Assembly (NCBI GenBank): GCA_947073495.1 | Contig: CAMTMX010000017.1 | Coordinates: forward strand, 1-44,201 | From: an uncultured Porphyromonadaceae bacterium | Lineage (GTDB): Bacteria; Bacteroidota; Bacteroidia; Bacteroidales; Muribaculaceae | Length of the DNA: 44,201 nt | Reading direction: 5' to 3' | Shown: piece by piece, positions 26,386 through 35,127 of the stretch | Layout: every line of letters begins with the position of its first letter | How positions within the stretch are numbered: position 1 is the first letter of the stretch | Notes under the pieces: model-generated | Database searches by the model: none | Told to the model about the DNA's origin: nothing | What the model saw: the letters and a program-made list of their open reading frames with translations, nothing else | Position numbers and translations under genes: made by a program

Positions 26386-26913
26386 ATGGATTCAGTAGGA
26401 AATATAATCGTGTATTTCGTGGTTGCCATTGCCATGGTGATTTTTTCATTAAAGGCAGTGACAACGGGCAAGATATTGCGTGCCGCGACCTACCTTCTCT
26501 TTGTGCTTCTTGGCACGGCAGTGTTCTATTTTCAGCTCGGCTATCAATTTCTTGGAGCTGTTCAGATCGCTGTCTATGCAGGGGGTATAATGGTATTGTT
26601 CGTGTTTGCGATATTACTTACCCATAAGCCTAACGATGCATCAGGAATGATTGAGTCTCATCGCAAGTTTATCGGTGTTGTCCTGTCGGGGGCATCTGCT
26701 GTGCTTCTTTTGTTTGCGATCTTCTACATGCCGCTCCTTCATGGAGCTTCATTGATGGAGTGTATCCAGGCAGGAAATCAAATAACAATGCGTGAGATTG
26801 GAGAGGCCTTTACAGGCAGTGGACGATTCCAATATTTGCTTCCCTTTGAGGCTATCAGTGTGTTGTTGCTCGCATGTATAATCGGTGGCGTCACAGTTGC
26901 CCGCAAAAGATAA
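26386..26913 (+). CDS. nuoJ: NADH-quinone oxidoreductase subunit J
   Basis: The 175-residue membrane subunit has five transmembrane helices. The conserved third-helix region FLGAVQIAVYAGGIMVLFVFAILL (split around residues 53-76) includes the pi-bulge and tyrosine that switch during turnover in complex I. It sits between NuoH/A and NuoK at the base of the membrane arm. The start ATG 26386 is six bases after the nuoI stop, and nuoK starts six bases after its own stop, so translation is closely coupled. Confidence 0.93.
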   Translation: MDSVGNIIVYFVVAIAMVIFSLKAVTTGKILRAATYLLFVLLGTAVFYFQLGYQFLGAVQIAVYAGGIMVLFVFAILLTHKPNDASGMIESHRKFIGVVLSGASAVLLLFAIFYMPLLHGASLMECIQAGNQITMREIGEAFTGSGRFQYLLPFEAISVLLLACIIGGVTVARKR

Positions 26914-26919
26914 GTAGAT

Positions 26920-27231
26920 ATGGATTTAAGTATGTTATGGTATCTTGTGCCAAGTGTGGTAATGTTCGCATGCGGCATTTACGGTTTTATCACTCGTAAA
27001 AACCTTATCGCAATTCTTATTTCTTTGGAATTGATGCTCAATTCAGCCGACTTGAATTTTGTGGTTTTCAACCGCTATCTTTTCCCCGGCTCTATGGACG
27101 GCATGGTGTTTACTCTTTTTGCAATCGCTATCGCGGCTGCCGAAACAGCAATTGCCATTGCTATCATCATTAATATTTACAGGTCGATCGGAAATACTGA
27201 TATTTCCGAAATTAATAATATGAAATTCTAA
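26920..27231 (+). CDS. nuoK: NADH-quinone oxidoreductase subunit K
   Basis: The 103-residue subunit has three transmembrane helices. The two membrane glutamates of the ion path are visible: one in ISLELMLNSADLNFVVFN in helix 2, and one in AAAETAIAIAIIINIYR in helix 3. They lie at the expected separation of about 36 residues. The length (about 100) is normal. It follows nuoJ by six bases and precedes nuoL by three, the tightest spacing in the locus. Confidence 0.95.
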   Translation: MDLSMLWYLVPSVVMFACGIYGFITRKNLIAILISLELMLNSADLNFVVFNRYLFPGSMDGMVFTLFAIAIAAAETAIAIAIIINIYRSIGNTDISEINNMKF

Positions 27232-27234
27232 GAT

Positions 27235-29181
27235 ATGGACATTACACTTCCAATTTTGATTTTGGCGATTCCGATCACAATGTTCCTCGTCTTAGGAATA
27301 GGCGGGGTTAAGATGTCGCGTAAGCTTGCCGGGGTGCTTGGCATTCTCGGAATGGGAACTACCGCGACTCTCGCCTACATTGTGGCAATCACCTATTTTT
27401 TCAGCGGTGACGCTAATTTTATCATCGACGGAGTCCGTCAGCAATATCAGGTGTTTGATGTCACCTGGCTGGCGTTTACTCAGACTTTAGTAGTCAACCT
27501 CGGCTTCCTTTTGGATCCTATCTCGGCAATGATGCTTGTGGTCATAACCACAATCTCATTCATGGTGCATCTGTATAGCTGGGGTTATATGGAGCATGAA
27601 CCAGGGTTCCAGCGTTATTATGCTTTTCTTTCTCTCTTCACATTCTCTATGCTTGGTCTTGTGGTGGCGACCAACATTTTCCAGATGTATATTTTCTGGG
27701 AGCTTGTGGGTGTCTCCTCTTACCTGTTGATCGGTTTCTTCTATAAATTGCCGTCAGCGGTTTCTGCATCCAAGAAAGCATTTATCGTTACCCGTTTTGC
27801 CGACCTCGGTTTCCTGATTGGTATCCTGATACTTTCATTCTACACAGATACATTCAACTTCGTAGACATGACTTCCAATCCTGAAGGGGTGCTTGCTTCT
27901 ACAGGAGGTGCAACATTCATGGGTGCGTCCGTTCTCACATGGGCTATGGTTCTTATCTTCACCGGAGGTATGGGTAAGTCAGCAATGATGCCTTTGCATA
28001 TATGGCTTCCTGATGCTATGGAAGGTCCGACGCCGGTATCCGCACTCATACACGCAGCGACAATGGTTGTTGCCGGTGTTTATCTTGTGGCAAGAATGTT
28101 CCCTGTTTATTGTGTGGTTGACGCTGCGATGACCTTTATTTGTGTTATCGGTGCCATCACTGCATTCTATGCAGCGGTTGTTGCCTGCGCTCAGATCGAC
28201 ATCAAGAGGATCCTTGCATTCTCCACAATTTCTCAGATCGCGTTTATGATGGTCTCTCTCGGTGTTGCGTACGATAAACCGATAGAAGGTGTTCATTACT
28301 CAGGACTCGGATACATGGCAGGTATGTTCCATCTGTTCACTCACGCCATGTTCAAGGCTCTTCTCTTCCTTGGTGCCGGTGCATTGATCCATGCCGTTCA
28401 TTCAAACAACTATACTTCAATGGGCGGATTGCGCAAATACATGCCTATCACACATTGGACATTCCTGATCGGATGTCTTGCGATTGCAGGTATTCCTCCG
28501 TTTGCAGGTTTCTTCTCTAAAGACGAAATGCTCGCCGCGATGTTCGCACGTCATTGGTTCTGGGGAGCATGGATGACAATGGTTGCAGGCCTGACAGCAT
28601 TCTATATGTTCCGTATGTACTTCCTCGTCTTCTGGTGGGAAGAGAATCCTCATTATAAAGAACACAAACCACATGATGCTCCATGGCAGATGTCGGTTCC
28701 TCTATTGTTCTTGGCAGCTGTGTCTGCTGTAGTTGGCTGGGCTCTTCCTTTCGGAGAACTCGTGACATGGAACGGTGAACCTTATCATATCCACATTGAA
28801 ACCTCAGTAGCTGTCACAAGTATAATCATTGCCGTAGGGGCAATCGCTCTGGCTGCAGCGATGTATATGAAGAAGAATGCATTCCCTTCAAAGATGAAGA
28901 ATATGTGTCCGGCTCTTTGGACGGCGGCAAACAGGCGATTCTATTGGGATGAAATCTATATGTTTATCACACATAAGATTATCTTCAATATCATATGTAA
29001 GAGCATAGCATGGTTTGACCGTCATGTGATCGATGCCACAATGGATGCTTTTGCAAAGGTTACACAAAAAACATCATATGCAATCCGTGGAATGCAATCC
29101 GGTGAAATTCAGGCATATGTTGCCTGGTATATCGCTGGCGCAATCGCAATTGCAGCCATTACATGGATTTGTTTGATTTAA
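27235..29181 (+). CDS. nuoL: NADH-quinone oxidoreductase subunit L (antiporter-like)
   Basis: The 648-residue distal antiporter-like subunit of complex I has about 16 transmembrane helices and a long amphipathic lateral helix near the C-terminus. The catalytic glutamate is in IFWELVGVSSYLLIGFFY. The lysine-bearing helix appears as GGMGKSAMMPLHIWLPDAM, followed by EGPTPVSALIHAATMVVAG. HLFTHAMFKALLFLGAG supplies the middle channel residues. It pumps ions driven by quinone reduction transmitted through NuoH, J and K. The gene starts three bases after nuoK and is followed by nuoM after 34 bases. Confidence 0.96.
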   Translation: MDITLPILILAIPITMFLVLGIGGVKMSRKLAGVLGILGMGTTATLAYIVAITYFFSGDANFIIDGVRQQYQVFDVTWLAFTQTLVVNLGFLLDPISAMMLVVITTISFMVHLYSWGYMEHEPGFQRYYAFLSLFTFSMLGLVVATNIFQMYIFWELVGVSSYLLIGFFYKLPSAVSASKKAFIVTRFADLGFLIGILILSFYTDTFNFVDMTSNPEGVLASTGGATFMGASVLTWAMVLIFTGGMGKSAMMPLHIWLPDAMEGPTPVSALIHAATMVVAGVYLVARMFPVYCVVDAAMTFICVIGAITAFYAAVVACAQIDIKRILAFSTISQIAFMMVSLGVAYDKPIEGVHYSGLGYMAGMFHLFTHAMFKALLFLGAGALIHAVHSNNYTSMGGLRKYMPITHWTFLIGCLAIAGIPPFAGFFSKDEMLAAMFARHWFWGAWMTMVAGLTAFYMFRMYFLVFWWEENPHYKEHKPHDAPWQMSVPLLFLAAVSAVVGWALPFGELVTWNGEPYHIHIETSVAVTSIIIAVGAIALAAAMYMKKNAFPSKMKNMCPALWTAANRRFYWDEIYMFITHKIIFNIICKSIAWFDRHVIDATMDAFAKVTQKTSYAIRGMQSGEIQAYVAWYIAGAIAIAAITWICLI

Positions 29182-29215
29182 CATTCATATTGCAACTAAG
29201 AAATAACTTAACATT

Positions 29216-30733
29216 ATGTTCGGAAATATATTAATCTGGTTCGTTGTGATTCCAGTCATCATGATGGCAGGATTGGGTTTGTGCCGCAACAGCAGTATGA
29301 ATGCAATCCGTGCGGTGATGGTGGTCTGCTCAACCGTATTGCTCGGACTCTCCATCTGGCTATGTGTGGATTTCTTGCGTCTACGCGAAATGGGTGTAGA
29401 CGATGAAATGCTCTACACCGGGAGCTGGATGTGGTATGCACCACTCAATATTCATCTCGCAGTCGGTGTTGACGGAATATCCGTATTGATGCTGATGCTT
29501 TCAGCCGTAATTGTGTTTGCTGGCACTTTCGCATCATGGAAAATTAATCCGCTTCCCAAGAATTTCTTCTTGTGGTTTGCCCTGCTCAGCACCGGTGTGT
29601 TTGGGTTCTTTATCTCAATCGACATCTTCACGATGTTCATGTTCTATGAGGTTGCACTTATTCCGATGTATCTTCTCATTGGAGTTTGGGGTACTGGACG
29701 TAAGGAATATTCTGCAATGAAACTTACACTCATGCTTATGGGTGGCTCAGCGTTTCTTATGCTCGGTCTTCTCGGCATCTATTGGCATAGTGCACCGGAA
29801 GGCGGTCAGCTCACATGGAATATTCTTGAGATTTCTCGTAATGCCTCTATTGCCCAGGAATGGCAAAATATGCTCTTCTGCTTTACATTTGTCGGGTTTG
29901 GTGTTCTTGGAGCAATGTTCCCGTTCCATACATGGAGTCCTGACGGTCACGCATGTGCGCCGACAGCCGTTTCAATGCTTCATGCCGGTGTGCTTATGAA
30001 ACTTGGTGGATACGGATGTTTCCGTATTGCAATTTACCTGCTTCCGCAGGCGGCAAACGAACTTGCTTGGATTTTCATAGTCCTTACAGGTATAAGCATT
30101 GTTTACGGTGCCTTCTCGGCTTGTGTTCAGACCGATTTGAAATATATCAATGCTTATTCTTCCGTTTCACACTGCGGCATGGTGTTGTTTGCTATCCTTA
30201 TGCTCAATACCACAGCAATGACCGGTGCAATTCTTCAGATGCTTTCACATGGTTTGATGACAGCTCTCTTCTTTGCATTGATCGGTATGATTTACGGACG
30301 TACCCATACACGCGACATCCGCCAGATGGGAGGATTGATGAAGATTATGCCTTATCTTGGTGTCTGCTACATGATAGCAGGTTTCGCTTCTCTCGGTCTC
30401 CCCGGTCTTTCCGGTTTTGTGGCTGAGATGACCATCTTCTTCGGATCGTTCCAGAATGCTGATCTGTTCCACAGAATTTTTGTAATAGCCGCCACCTGTT
30501 CTATAGTTATCACGGCAGTATATATTCTGCGTGTAGTTGGAAAGCTTCTGCTTGGTCCTGTACAGGACGAGCATCACCTCCAACTTACAGATGCAACATG
30601 GTTTGAACGCTTCTCGACAGTGACATTGATTCTTTGCATCGCCGGAATCGGATGTTTCCCGAACTGGATCAATGAAACCATCCAACACAGTTTTGCACCA
30701 ATAATGGCAGCCATCCAATCTGCCGCCCTTTAA
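29216..30733 (+). CDS. nuoM: NADH-quinone oxidoreductase subunit M (antiporter-like)
   Basis: The 505-residue antiporter-like subunit has about 14 transmembrane helices. The key glutamate lies in MFMFYEVALIPMYLLIGVWG, the channel histidines and lysine in FPFHTWSPDGHACAPTAVSM and LHAGVLMKLGGYG, and a further channel region in SHCGMVLFAI and MLSHGLMTALFFALIG. Each antiporter-like subunit (L, M, N) provides one ion channel of complex I. The usual LPDAH after the tryptophan reads SPDGH here, a small variation. It lies between nuoL and nuoN with short gaps. Confidence 0.95.
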   Translation: MFGNILIWFVVIPVIMMAGLGLCRNSSMNAIRAVMVVCSTVLLGLSIWLCVDFLRLREMGVDDEMLYTGSWMWYAPLNIHLAVGVDGISVLMLMLSAVIVFAGTFASWKINPLPKNFFLWFALLSTGVFGFFISIDIFTMFMFYEVALIPMYLLIGVWGTGRKEYSAMKLTLMLMGGSAFLMLGLLGIYWHSAPEGGQLTWNILEISRNASIAQEWQNMLFCFTFVGFGVLGAMFPFHTWSPDGHACAPTAVSMLHAGVLMKLGGYGCFRIAIYLLPQAANELAWIFIVLTGISIVYGAFSACVQTDLKYINAYSSVSHCGMVLFAILMLNTTAMTGAILQMLSHGLMTALFFALIGMIYGRTHTRDIRQMGGLMKIMPYLGVCYMIAGFASLGLPGLSGFVAEMTIFFGSFQNADLFHRIFVIAATCSIVITAVYILRVVGKLLLGPVQDEHHLQLTDATWFERFSTVTLILCIAGIGCFPNWINETIQHSFAPIMAAIQSAAL

Positions 30734-30768
30734 TATTAATGTTGAATAAATAAAACAAGCAAACGACA

Positions 30769-32238
30769 ATGGACTATTCTCAATTTGGATCTATGATTCC
30801 TGAACTAATTGTTCTTGGAATATTCATGCTGGTCTTTTTATTCGACACATTTTCTAATGAAAAGGGTAAAAAGTTCCTGACACCTTTCACAACCATCTTG
30901 TTCGGTTTGGGCACAATTGCCATTTGGCTTCTCCCTGCTGACGGAGAAATGGTGTTTGGTGGTATGTATGTCAACGACACTGTAACAAATGCATTAAAAG
31001 CAATTCTGAATATCGGTGTCTTCATCGTGTTTCTTCAAAGCGCCAAATGGGTGGAAAGTGATGAAGTCGCAATACGAAAAGGTGAATTCTACGAATTGAT
31101 TCTTGTGACACTTTTTGGTATGTACCTGATGGTGTCAGCACGTCATTTCCTATTGTTCATCATCGGTCTTGAATCAGCCTCCCTTCCTTTGGCAGCACTT
31201 GTCGCATTCAACAAAAAGCACTATGAAAGTCATGAGGCTGCTATCAAATATATTATGACAGCTGTCTTTTCATCTGCAATCCTTCTTGCAGGACTGTCAT
31301 TTGTTTATGCGTTTTCAGGGGGATCTCTTTATTTCGACGACATCGCAATTTCGATCGGACAAGGAGAAATGAGCGGATTGCTTATAATGGCGCTTGCATT
31401 TGTAATTGCCGGTATCGGATTTAAGCTTTCACTTGTTCCGTTCCATCTTTGGACTGCTGATGTCTATCAGGGTGCGCCCACAGCAATTACCAGTTATCTT
31501 TCTGTAATATCTAAAGGTGCGGCTGCTGTTGCATTTTTCATCATCTTTGTTCAGTGTTTCGGTTCTGTCTACAGCGAGGCATGGGAGTGGATGCTATATG
31601 CAGTGATTATTCTTACAATTACTGTAGGTAACCTTTTTGCAATACGCCAGAAAAACATGAAACGTTTCATGGCGTTCTCATCAATCTCGCAAGCCGGTTA
31701 CATCATGCTCGGTGCGATTGCTGCAAATGGTCTCGGACTTGCAAGCATGTTGTTCTATATCTTTGTGTATGTTGTCAGCAACTTGGGAGCATTCGCAGTT
31801 ATCTCCACGATTGAAGAAAATAGCGGAAAGCTCAGCATGGATGACTACAATGGTCTTCACAAGACAAATCCATGGCTGTCTTTCGCAATGACACTTGCCA
31901 TGTTCTCTCTTGCCGGCATACCTCCCTTTGCAGGATTCTTCAGTAAGATTCTTATCTTCACGTCTGTGACAGGAACAGGATCATGGGCTTTATATATGCT
32001 TGTGTTGATTGCATTGATTAATACAATCATATCTCTTTACTACTATCTGTTGGTAGTAAAAGCAATGTGGATCAGTCCGGAAGAGCCCAAGATTGGTTCA
32101 TTCAGAAGCGCATGCAGCAGTAGGATTGCGCTATGGTTGTGTATTGCAGGAATCGTATTCTTCGGTATTGTACCATACATTTATCAATATTGCTATGATG
32201 CCGTCTTGAATTCACTTTCGTTCCTGTTCCTTTTCTGA
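30769..32238 (+). CDS. nuoN: NADH-quinone oxidoreductase subunit N (antiporter-like)
   Basis: The 489-residue subunit is the antiporter-like protein nearest the quinone module and has about 14 transmembrane helices. The glutamate-bearing segment FIIGLESASLPLAALVAFNK and the lysine-bearing segment FKLSLVPFHLWTADVYQGAP are clear, as is SSISQAGYIMLGAIAANG. It is the last gene of the combined nuo-atp locus and ends 38 bases before a strong intrinsic terminator. With it the locus encodes A, B, CD, H, I, J, K, L, M and N, ten polypeptides corresponding to eleven subunits. Confidence 0.95.
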   Translation: MDYSQFGSMIPELIVLGIFMLVFLFDTFSNEKGKKFLTPFTTILFGLGTIAIWLLPADGEMVFGGMYVNDTVTNALKAILNIGVFIVFLQSAKWVESDEVAIRKGEFYELILVTLFGMYLMVSARHFLLFIIGLESASLPLAALVAFNKKHYESHEAAIKYIMTAVFSSAILLAGLSFVYAFSGGSLYFDDIAISIGQGEMSGLLIMALAFVIAGIGFKLSLVPFHLWTADVYQGAPTAITSYLSVISKGAAAVAFFIIFVQCFGSVYSEAWEWMLYAVIILTITVGNLFAIRQKNMKRFMAFSSISQAGYIMLGAIAANGLGLASMLFYIFVYVVSNLGAFAVISTIEENSGKLSMDDYNGLHKTNPWLSFAMTLAMFSLAGIPPFAGFFSKILIFTSVTGTGSWALYMLVLIALINTIISLYYYLLVVKAMWISPEEPKIGSFRSACSSRIALWLCIAGIVFFGIVPYIYQYCYDAVLNSLSFLFLF

Positions 32239-32275
32239 TAAAGTCATTAAGTAAATATTCATTACTTATAAAGAG

Positions 32276-32309
32276 AAATCCGATCGGTTTAACCCCGATC
32301 GGATTTTTT
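32276..32309 (+). terminator. Intrinsic terminator of the nuo-atp locus
   Basis: AAATCCGATCGG (32276-32287) pairs perfectly with CCGATCGGATTT (32295-32306) around a 7-base loop, and six T residues follow the GC part of the stem. It stands 38 bases after nuoN and is the first clear terminator after the nuo promoter at 14660, about 17.6 kb upstream. Confidence 0.9.
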
Positions 32310-32533
32310 AATGTTCTTGTGATAAAATATAATGATTAAAAATGTGTAAAAGTTAAGTAGATTATGTAAATTTGTAAATTGTTCGAATCTTAAAATATGC
32401 TGCTGAATTGTTTGATTTGTCAAAGTGATAAATTTAGCAATCATATAATGATATTTTGAGAGAATATTTTAAGATAATTAGTAATCAGGCTGCACGATTT
32501 TGTATATCTTGTAGCTTGCTATATATTTTAGGT
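32310..32533 (+). promoter_or_regulatory. Intergenic region before nadE with a -7-like element
   Basis: This AT-rich region has no gene. TAAATTTG at 32367-32374 matches TAnnTTTG exactly, but no good -33 box lies 19-21 bases upstream, and the resulting leader would be about 150 bases. A second near match, TAAATTTA at 32429-32436, is preceded by TTTG copies at 32411-32414 and 32416-32419, but at short spacing. Which one drives nadE cannot be decided by eye. Confidence 0.35.
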
Positions 32534-34480
32534 ATGACTGAATACGGATATTTGCGTGTAGGCGCTGCGGTGCCCAATGTACGGGTGTCGAATGTGGAGT
32601 TTAATCTCAATGGCATTTTGGATTTGGTGAAAGATGCCGATTCCAAGGAATGTGATGTATTGGTGTTTCCGGAATTATCTGTCACCGGTTATACTTGTGG
32701 GGATTTGTTTGAACAAACTCTTTTAATAAAAAAAGCAACGGAGGCAGTTGTTGATCTTGCAACAGAAACAGCATCGTTACCGGTCTTGTTTGCTGTAGGA
32801 TGTCCGGTGGTTGCCTATGGAAAGCGATATAATTGTGCGGTAATTATTGCAGGTGGTAAGATATTGGGAATAGTTCCAAAAATTCACATCCCCAACTATG
32901 GTGAATTTTATGAGAAAAGATGGTTTGAATCCGGTGAAGGGATTATAAACCAGGAGATACTTTTCGCCGGCAGGCGTGTGCCATTTGGAACTGATCTGCT
33001 TTTTGAATACAAAGGAGCTAAAATTGGTGTGGAGATATGTGAAGACCTGTGGGTACCGAATCCTCCGAGTACGTCTTTATGTCAAGCCGGTGCGGATATT
33101 ATACTTAATATGTCGGCATCGGATGAACTAATCGGCAAGCATGCTTACTTGCGTGCCCTAATATCGCAGCAGTCGGCACGTTGTAGATGTGGATATGTAT
33201 ATTCATCTGCGGGATGGGGGGAGTCTACTACAGATCTTGTTTTTGCAGGGAATGCCATTATTGGGGAAGATGGCTCATTAACTGAGCCGGAGCATAGATT
33301 TTTTACAGCACCTACGATTATTGTTAAAGATGTAGATATCGAAAAACTTAGGAATGACAGGTTAAAATATTCCACATATTACGATTTCTGTTCAAGACAA
33401 TCGGATTATAGAGTGTCGGCTATGGTTTGTCAAGAAATCCCTAAGTCTCCTCTCGAAAACGAATGGATAGATCCGGAGCCTTTTGTTCCTAAAGATGCAG
33501 GCAAATTAAAAGATCATTGTGAAGAAATTGTCAATATCCAGGCAAGGGGATTGATGCAACGTCTTAATGCCATCCATTGTCATAAGGCAGTAATAGGGAT
33601 ATCAGGAGGTCTTGATTCCACTCTTGCCATACTTATTGCAGTGAGGGCATTCGATTTTCTTGATCTCGATAGAAAAGATATTATAGGGATTACCATGCCC
33701 GGCGCGGCAACAACATCGCGCACTCATAATAATGCTGTCTCCCTTATGCGGGCATTAGGTGTGACCGAGATGGAGATTCCCATAGGTAAGGCCGTTGCCC
33801 AGCATTTTGCTGACATAGGCCAAGATCCTGCTAACTATGATATAACCTATGAAAATTCTCAAGCAAGAGAAAGGACACAGATATTGATGGATGTGTCGAA
33901 TAAAGAGAATGCAATAGTGATCGGGACAGGAGACATGTCGGAGCTTGCTCTCGGCTGGTGTACCTATAACGGTGATCAGATGTCGATGTACGGGGTGAAT
34001 GCATCTGTACCTAAAACATTGGTTCGGCATCTGGTCAAATGGTTTGCGGGAGAATTGGGTGCAAAGGCGGAAGAGATACTTCTTGATGTGGTAGACACAC
34101 CGATAAGTCCTGAACTTGTGCCGTCAGGCAGTGATGAGATTGCCCAAAAGACAGAGGATATTGTCGGACCATATGAATTACATGATTTTATCATGTATCA
34201 CATATTGAGAAATTCATACTCTCCAAGAAAAATATTCTGGCTGGCGACAAGGGCATTCAAGAACAGGTATAACGCCAAGACTATAATAAAGTGGATGCGT
34301 AATTTCTATAAGCGGTTCTTTACTCAGCAGTTTAAGCGTTCATGTATGCCGGATGGTCCGAAAGTGGGTAGCGTATGCTTGTCGCCGAGAGGGGACTGGC
34401 GAATGCCGTCTGATGCTTCTTCCGCATTGTGGCTTGAAGAGGTTGACAAAATTGAGGAAGAATTGCTGTCAATCAAATGA
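32534..34480 (+). CDS. nadE: Glutamine-dependent NAD+ synthetase
   Basis: The 648-residue two-domain enzyme makes NAD+ from nicotinic acid adenine dinucleotide, ATP and glutamine. The N-terminal nitrilase-like glutaminase domain has the Glu-Lys-Cys triad in VFPELSVTGY (about residue 47), PKIHIPNYGEFYEKRWF (about 116) and GVEICEDLWVPN (about 173). The C-terminal synthetase domain has the PP-loop motif GISGGLDSTLA near residue 356 and the GTGDMSELALGWCTYNGD segment. The frame opens with TTG at 32456, but ATG 32534 gives the standard MTEYGYLRVGAAVPN start. It is transcribed after the nuo terminator and followed 80 bases later by tsaC. NAD supply next to complex I is suggestive but not proof of linkage. 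Confidence 0.96.
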   Translation: MTEYGYLRVGAAVPNVRVSNVEFNLNGILDLVKDADSKECDVLVFPELSVTGYTCGDLFEQTLLIKKATEAVVDLATETASLPVLFAVGCPVVAYGKRYNCAVIIAGGKILGIVPKIHIPNYGEFYEKRWFESGEGIINQEILFAGRRVPFGTDLLFEYKGAKIGVEICEDLWVPNPPSTSLCQAGADIILNMSASDELIGKHAYLRALISQQSARCRCGYVYSSAGWGESTTDLVFAGNAIIGEDGSLTEPEHRFFTAPTIIVKDVDIEKLRNDRLKYSTYYDFCSRQSDYRVSAMVCQEIPKSPLENEWIDPEPFVPKDAGKLKDHCEEIVNIQARGLMQRLNAIHCHKAVIGISGGLDSTLAILIAVRAFDFLDLDRKDIIGITMPGAATTSRTHNNAVSLMRALGVTEMEIPIGKAVAQHFADIGQDPANYDITYENSQARERTQILMDVSNKENAIVIGTGDMSELALGWCTYNGDQMSMYGVNASVPKTLVRHLVKWFAGELGAKAEEILLDVVDTPISPELVPSGSDEIAQKTEDIVGPYELHDFIMYHILRNSYSPRKIFWLATRAFKNRYNAKTIIKWMRNFYKRFFTQQFKRSCMPDGPKVGSVCLSPRGDWRMPSDASSALWLEEVDKIEEELLSIK

Positions 34481-34560
34481 TTCTATCTGTGCTTTCAATG
34501 CTTAAGATGGTGAGATAAAATGGTAAATAAGAAGATTCTCAAATATAATTTGTTGAAAAA

Positions 34561-35127
34561 ATGACGTTTGAAGAAGATATCAAACAGGCAGTGGATTGTT
34601 TGAAAAAAGGGGGTATTATATTATATCCCACAGATACAGTCTGGGGAATTGGATGTGATGCCACAAACCATGATGCCGTGAAGAGGATTTATGATCTCAA
34701 GAAACGGGAAGAGAGCAAATCAATGCTGGTGCTTGTTGACAGTGACGGTGCTCTTGAGAGAATAGTGGATGATATTCCTGAAGTTGCATGGCAATTGATA
34801 GACGCAGCAGTTGATCCATTGACAATTATCTATGATCATCCCAAACATGTTGCGTCAAATCTCTTGGCTAACGACGGATCTCTTGGAATAAGAATTACCG
34901 GTGAAAAATATTCAAAGGAATTGTGTAGGAGACTGCGCCGACCATTGGTATCTACCTCAGCCAATATCAGCGGGGATAAAGCAGCGGGAATTTATAGCGA
35001 GATTTCAGAAGAGATAAAGGGAGGAGTGGATTATGTGGCAGCCTATAGAAGGGAAGATTCTGAAGCTCCTTCTCCCAGCAACATAATAAAAGTTTCAGAA
35101 GGTGGATTGGTGAAGGTTATTAGATGA
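34561..35127 (+). CDS. tsaC: L-threonylcarbamoyladenylate synthase (TsaC/Sua5 family)
   Basis: The 188-residue protein belongs to the YrdC/Sua5 family, which makes threonylcarbamoyl-AMP from threonine, bicarbonate and ATP for the t6A37 modification of ANN-decoding tRNAs. Typical segments are GGIILYPTDTVWGIGCDATN at about residues 17-36, IYDLKKREESKSMLVLV, the GSLGIRI segment and RRPLVSTSANISGD, which line the nucleotide and threonine pocket. The size matches the single-domain TsaC form without the extra Sua5 domain. Its stop overlaps the next gene's start by four bases (ATGA), so the sugar transferase is translated from the same mRNA. Confidence 0.94.
   Translation: MTFEEDIKQAVDCLKKGGIILYPTDTVWGIGCDATNHDAVKRIYDLKKREESKSMLVLVDSDGALERIVDDIPEVAWQLIDAAVDPLTIIYDHPKHVASNLLANDGSLGIRITGEKYSKELCRRLRRPLVSTSANISGDKAAGIYSEISEEIKGGVDYVAAYRREDSEAPSPSNIIKVSEGGLVKVIR

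Noticed and set aside
32456..32533. TTG start and 26-residue extension of nadE
   Set aside because: The extension resembles no NAD synthetase N-terminus, and ATG 32534 gives the standard protein start.
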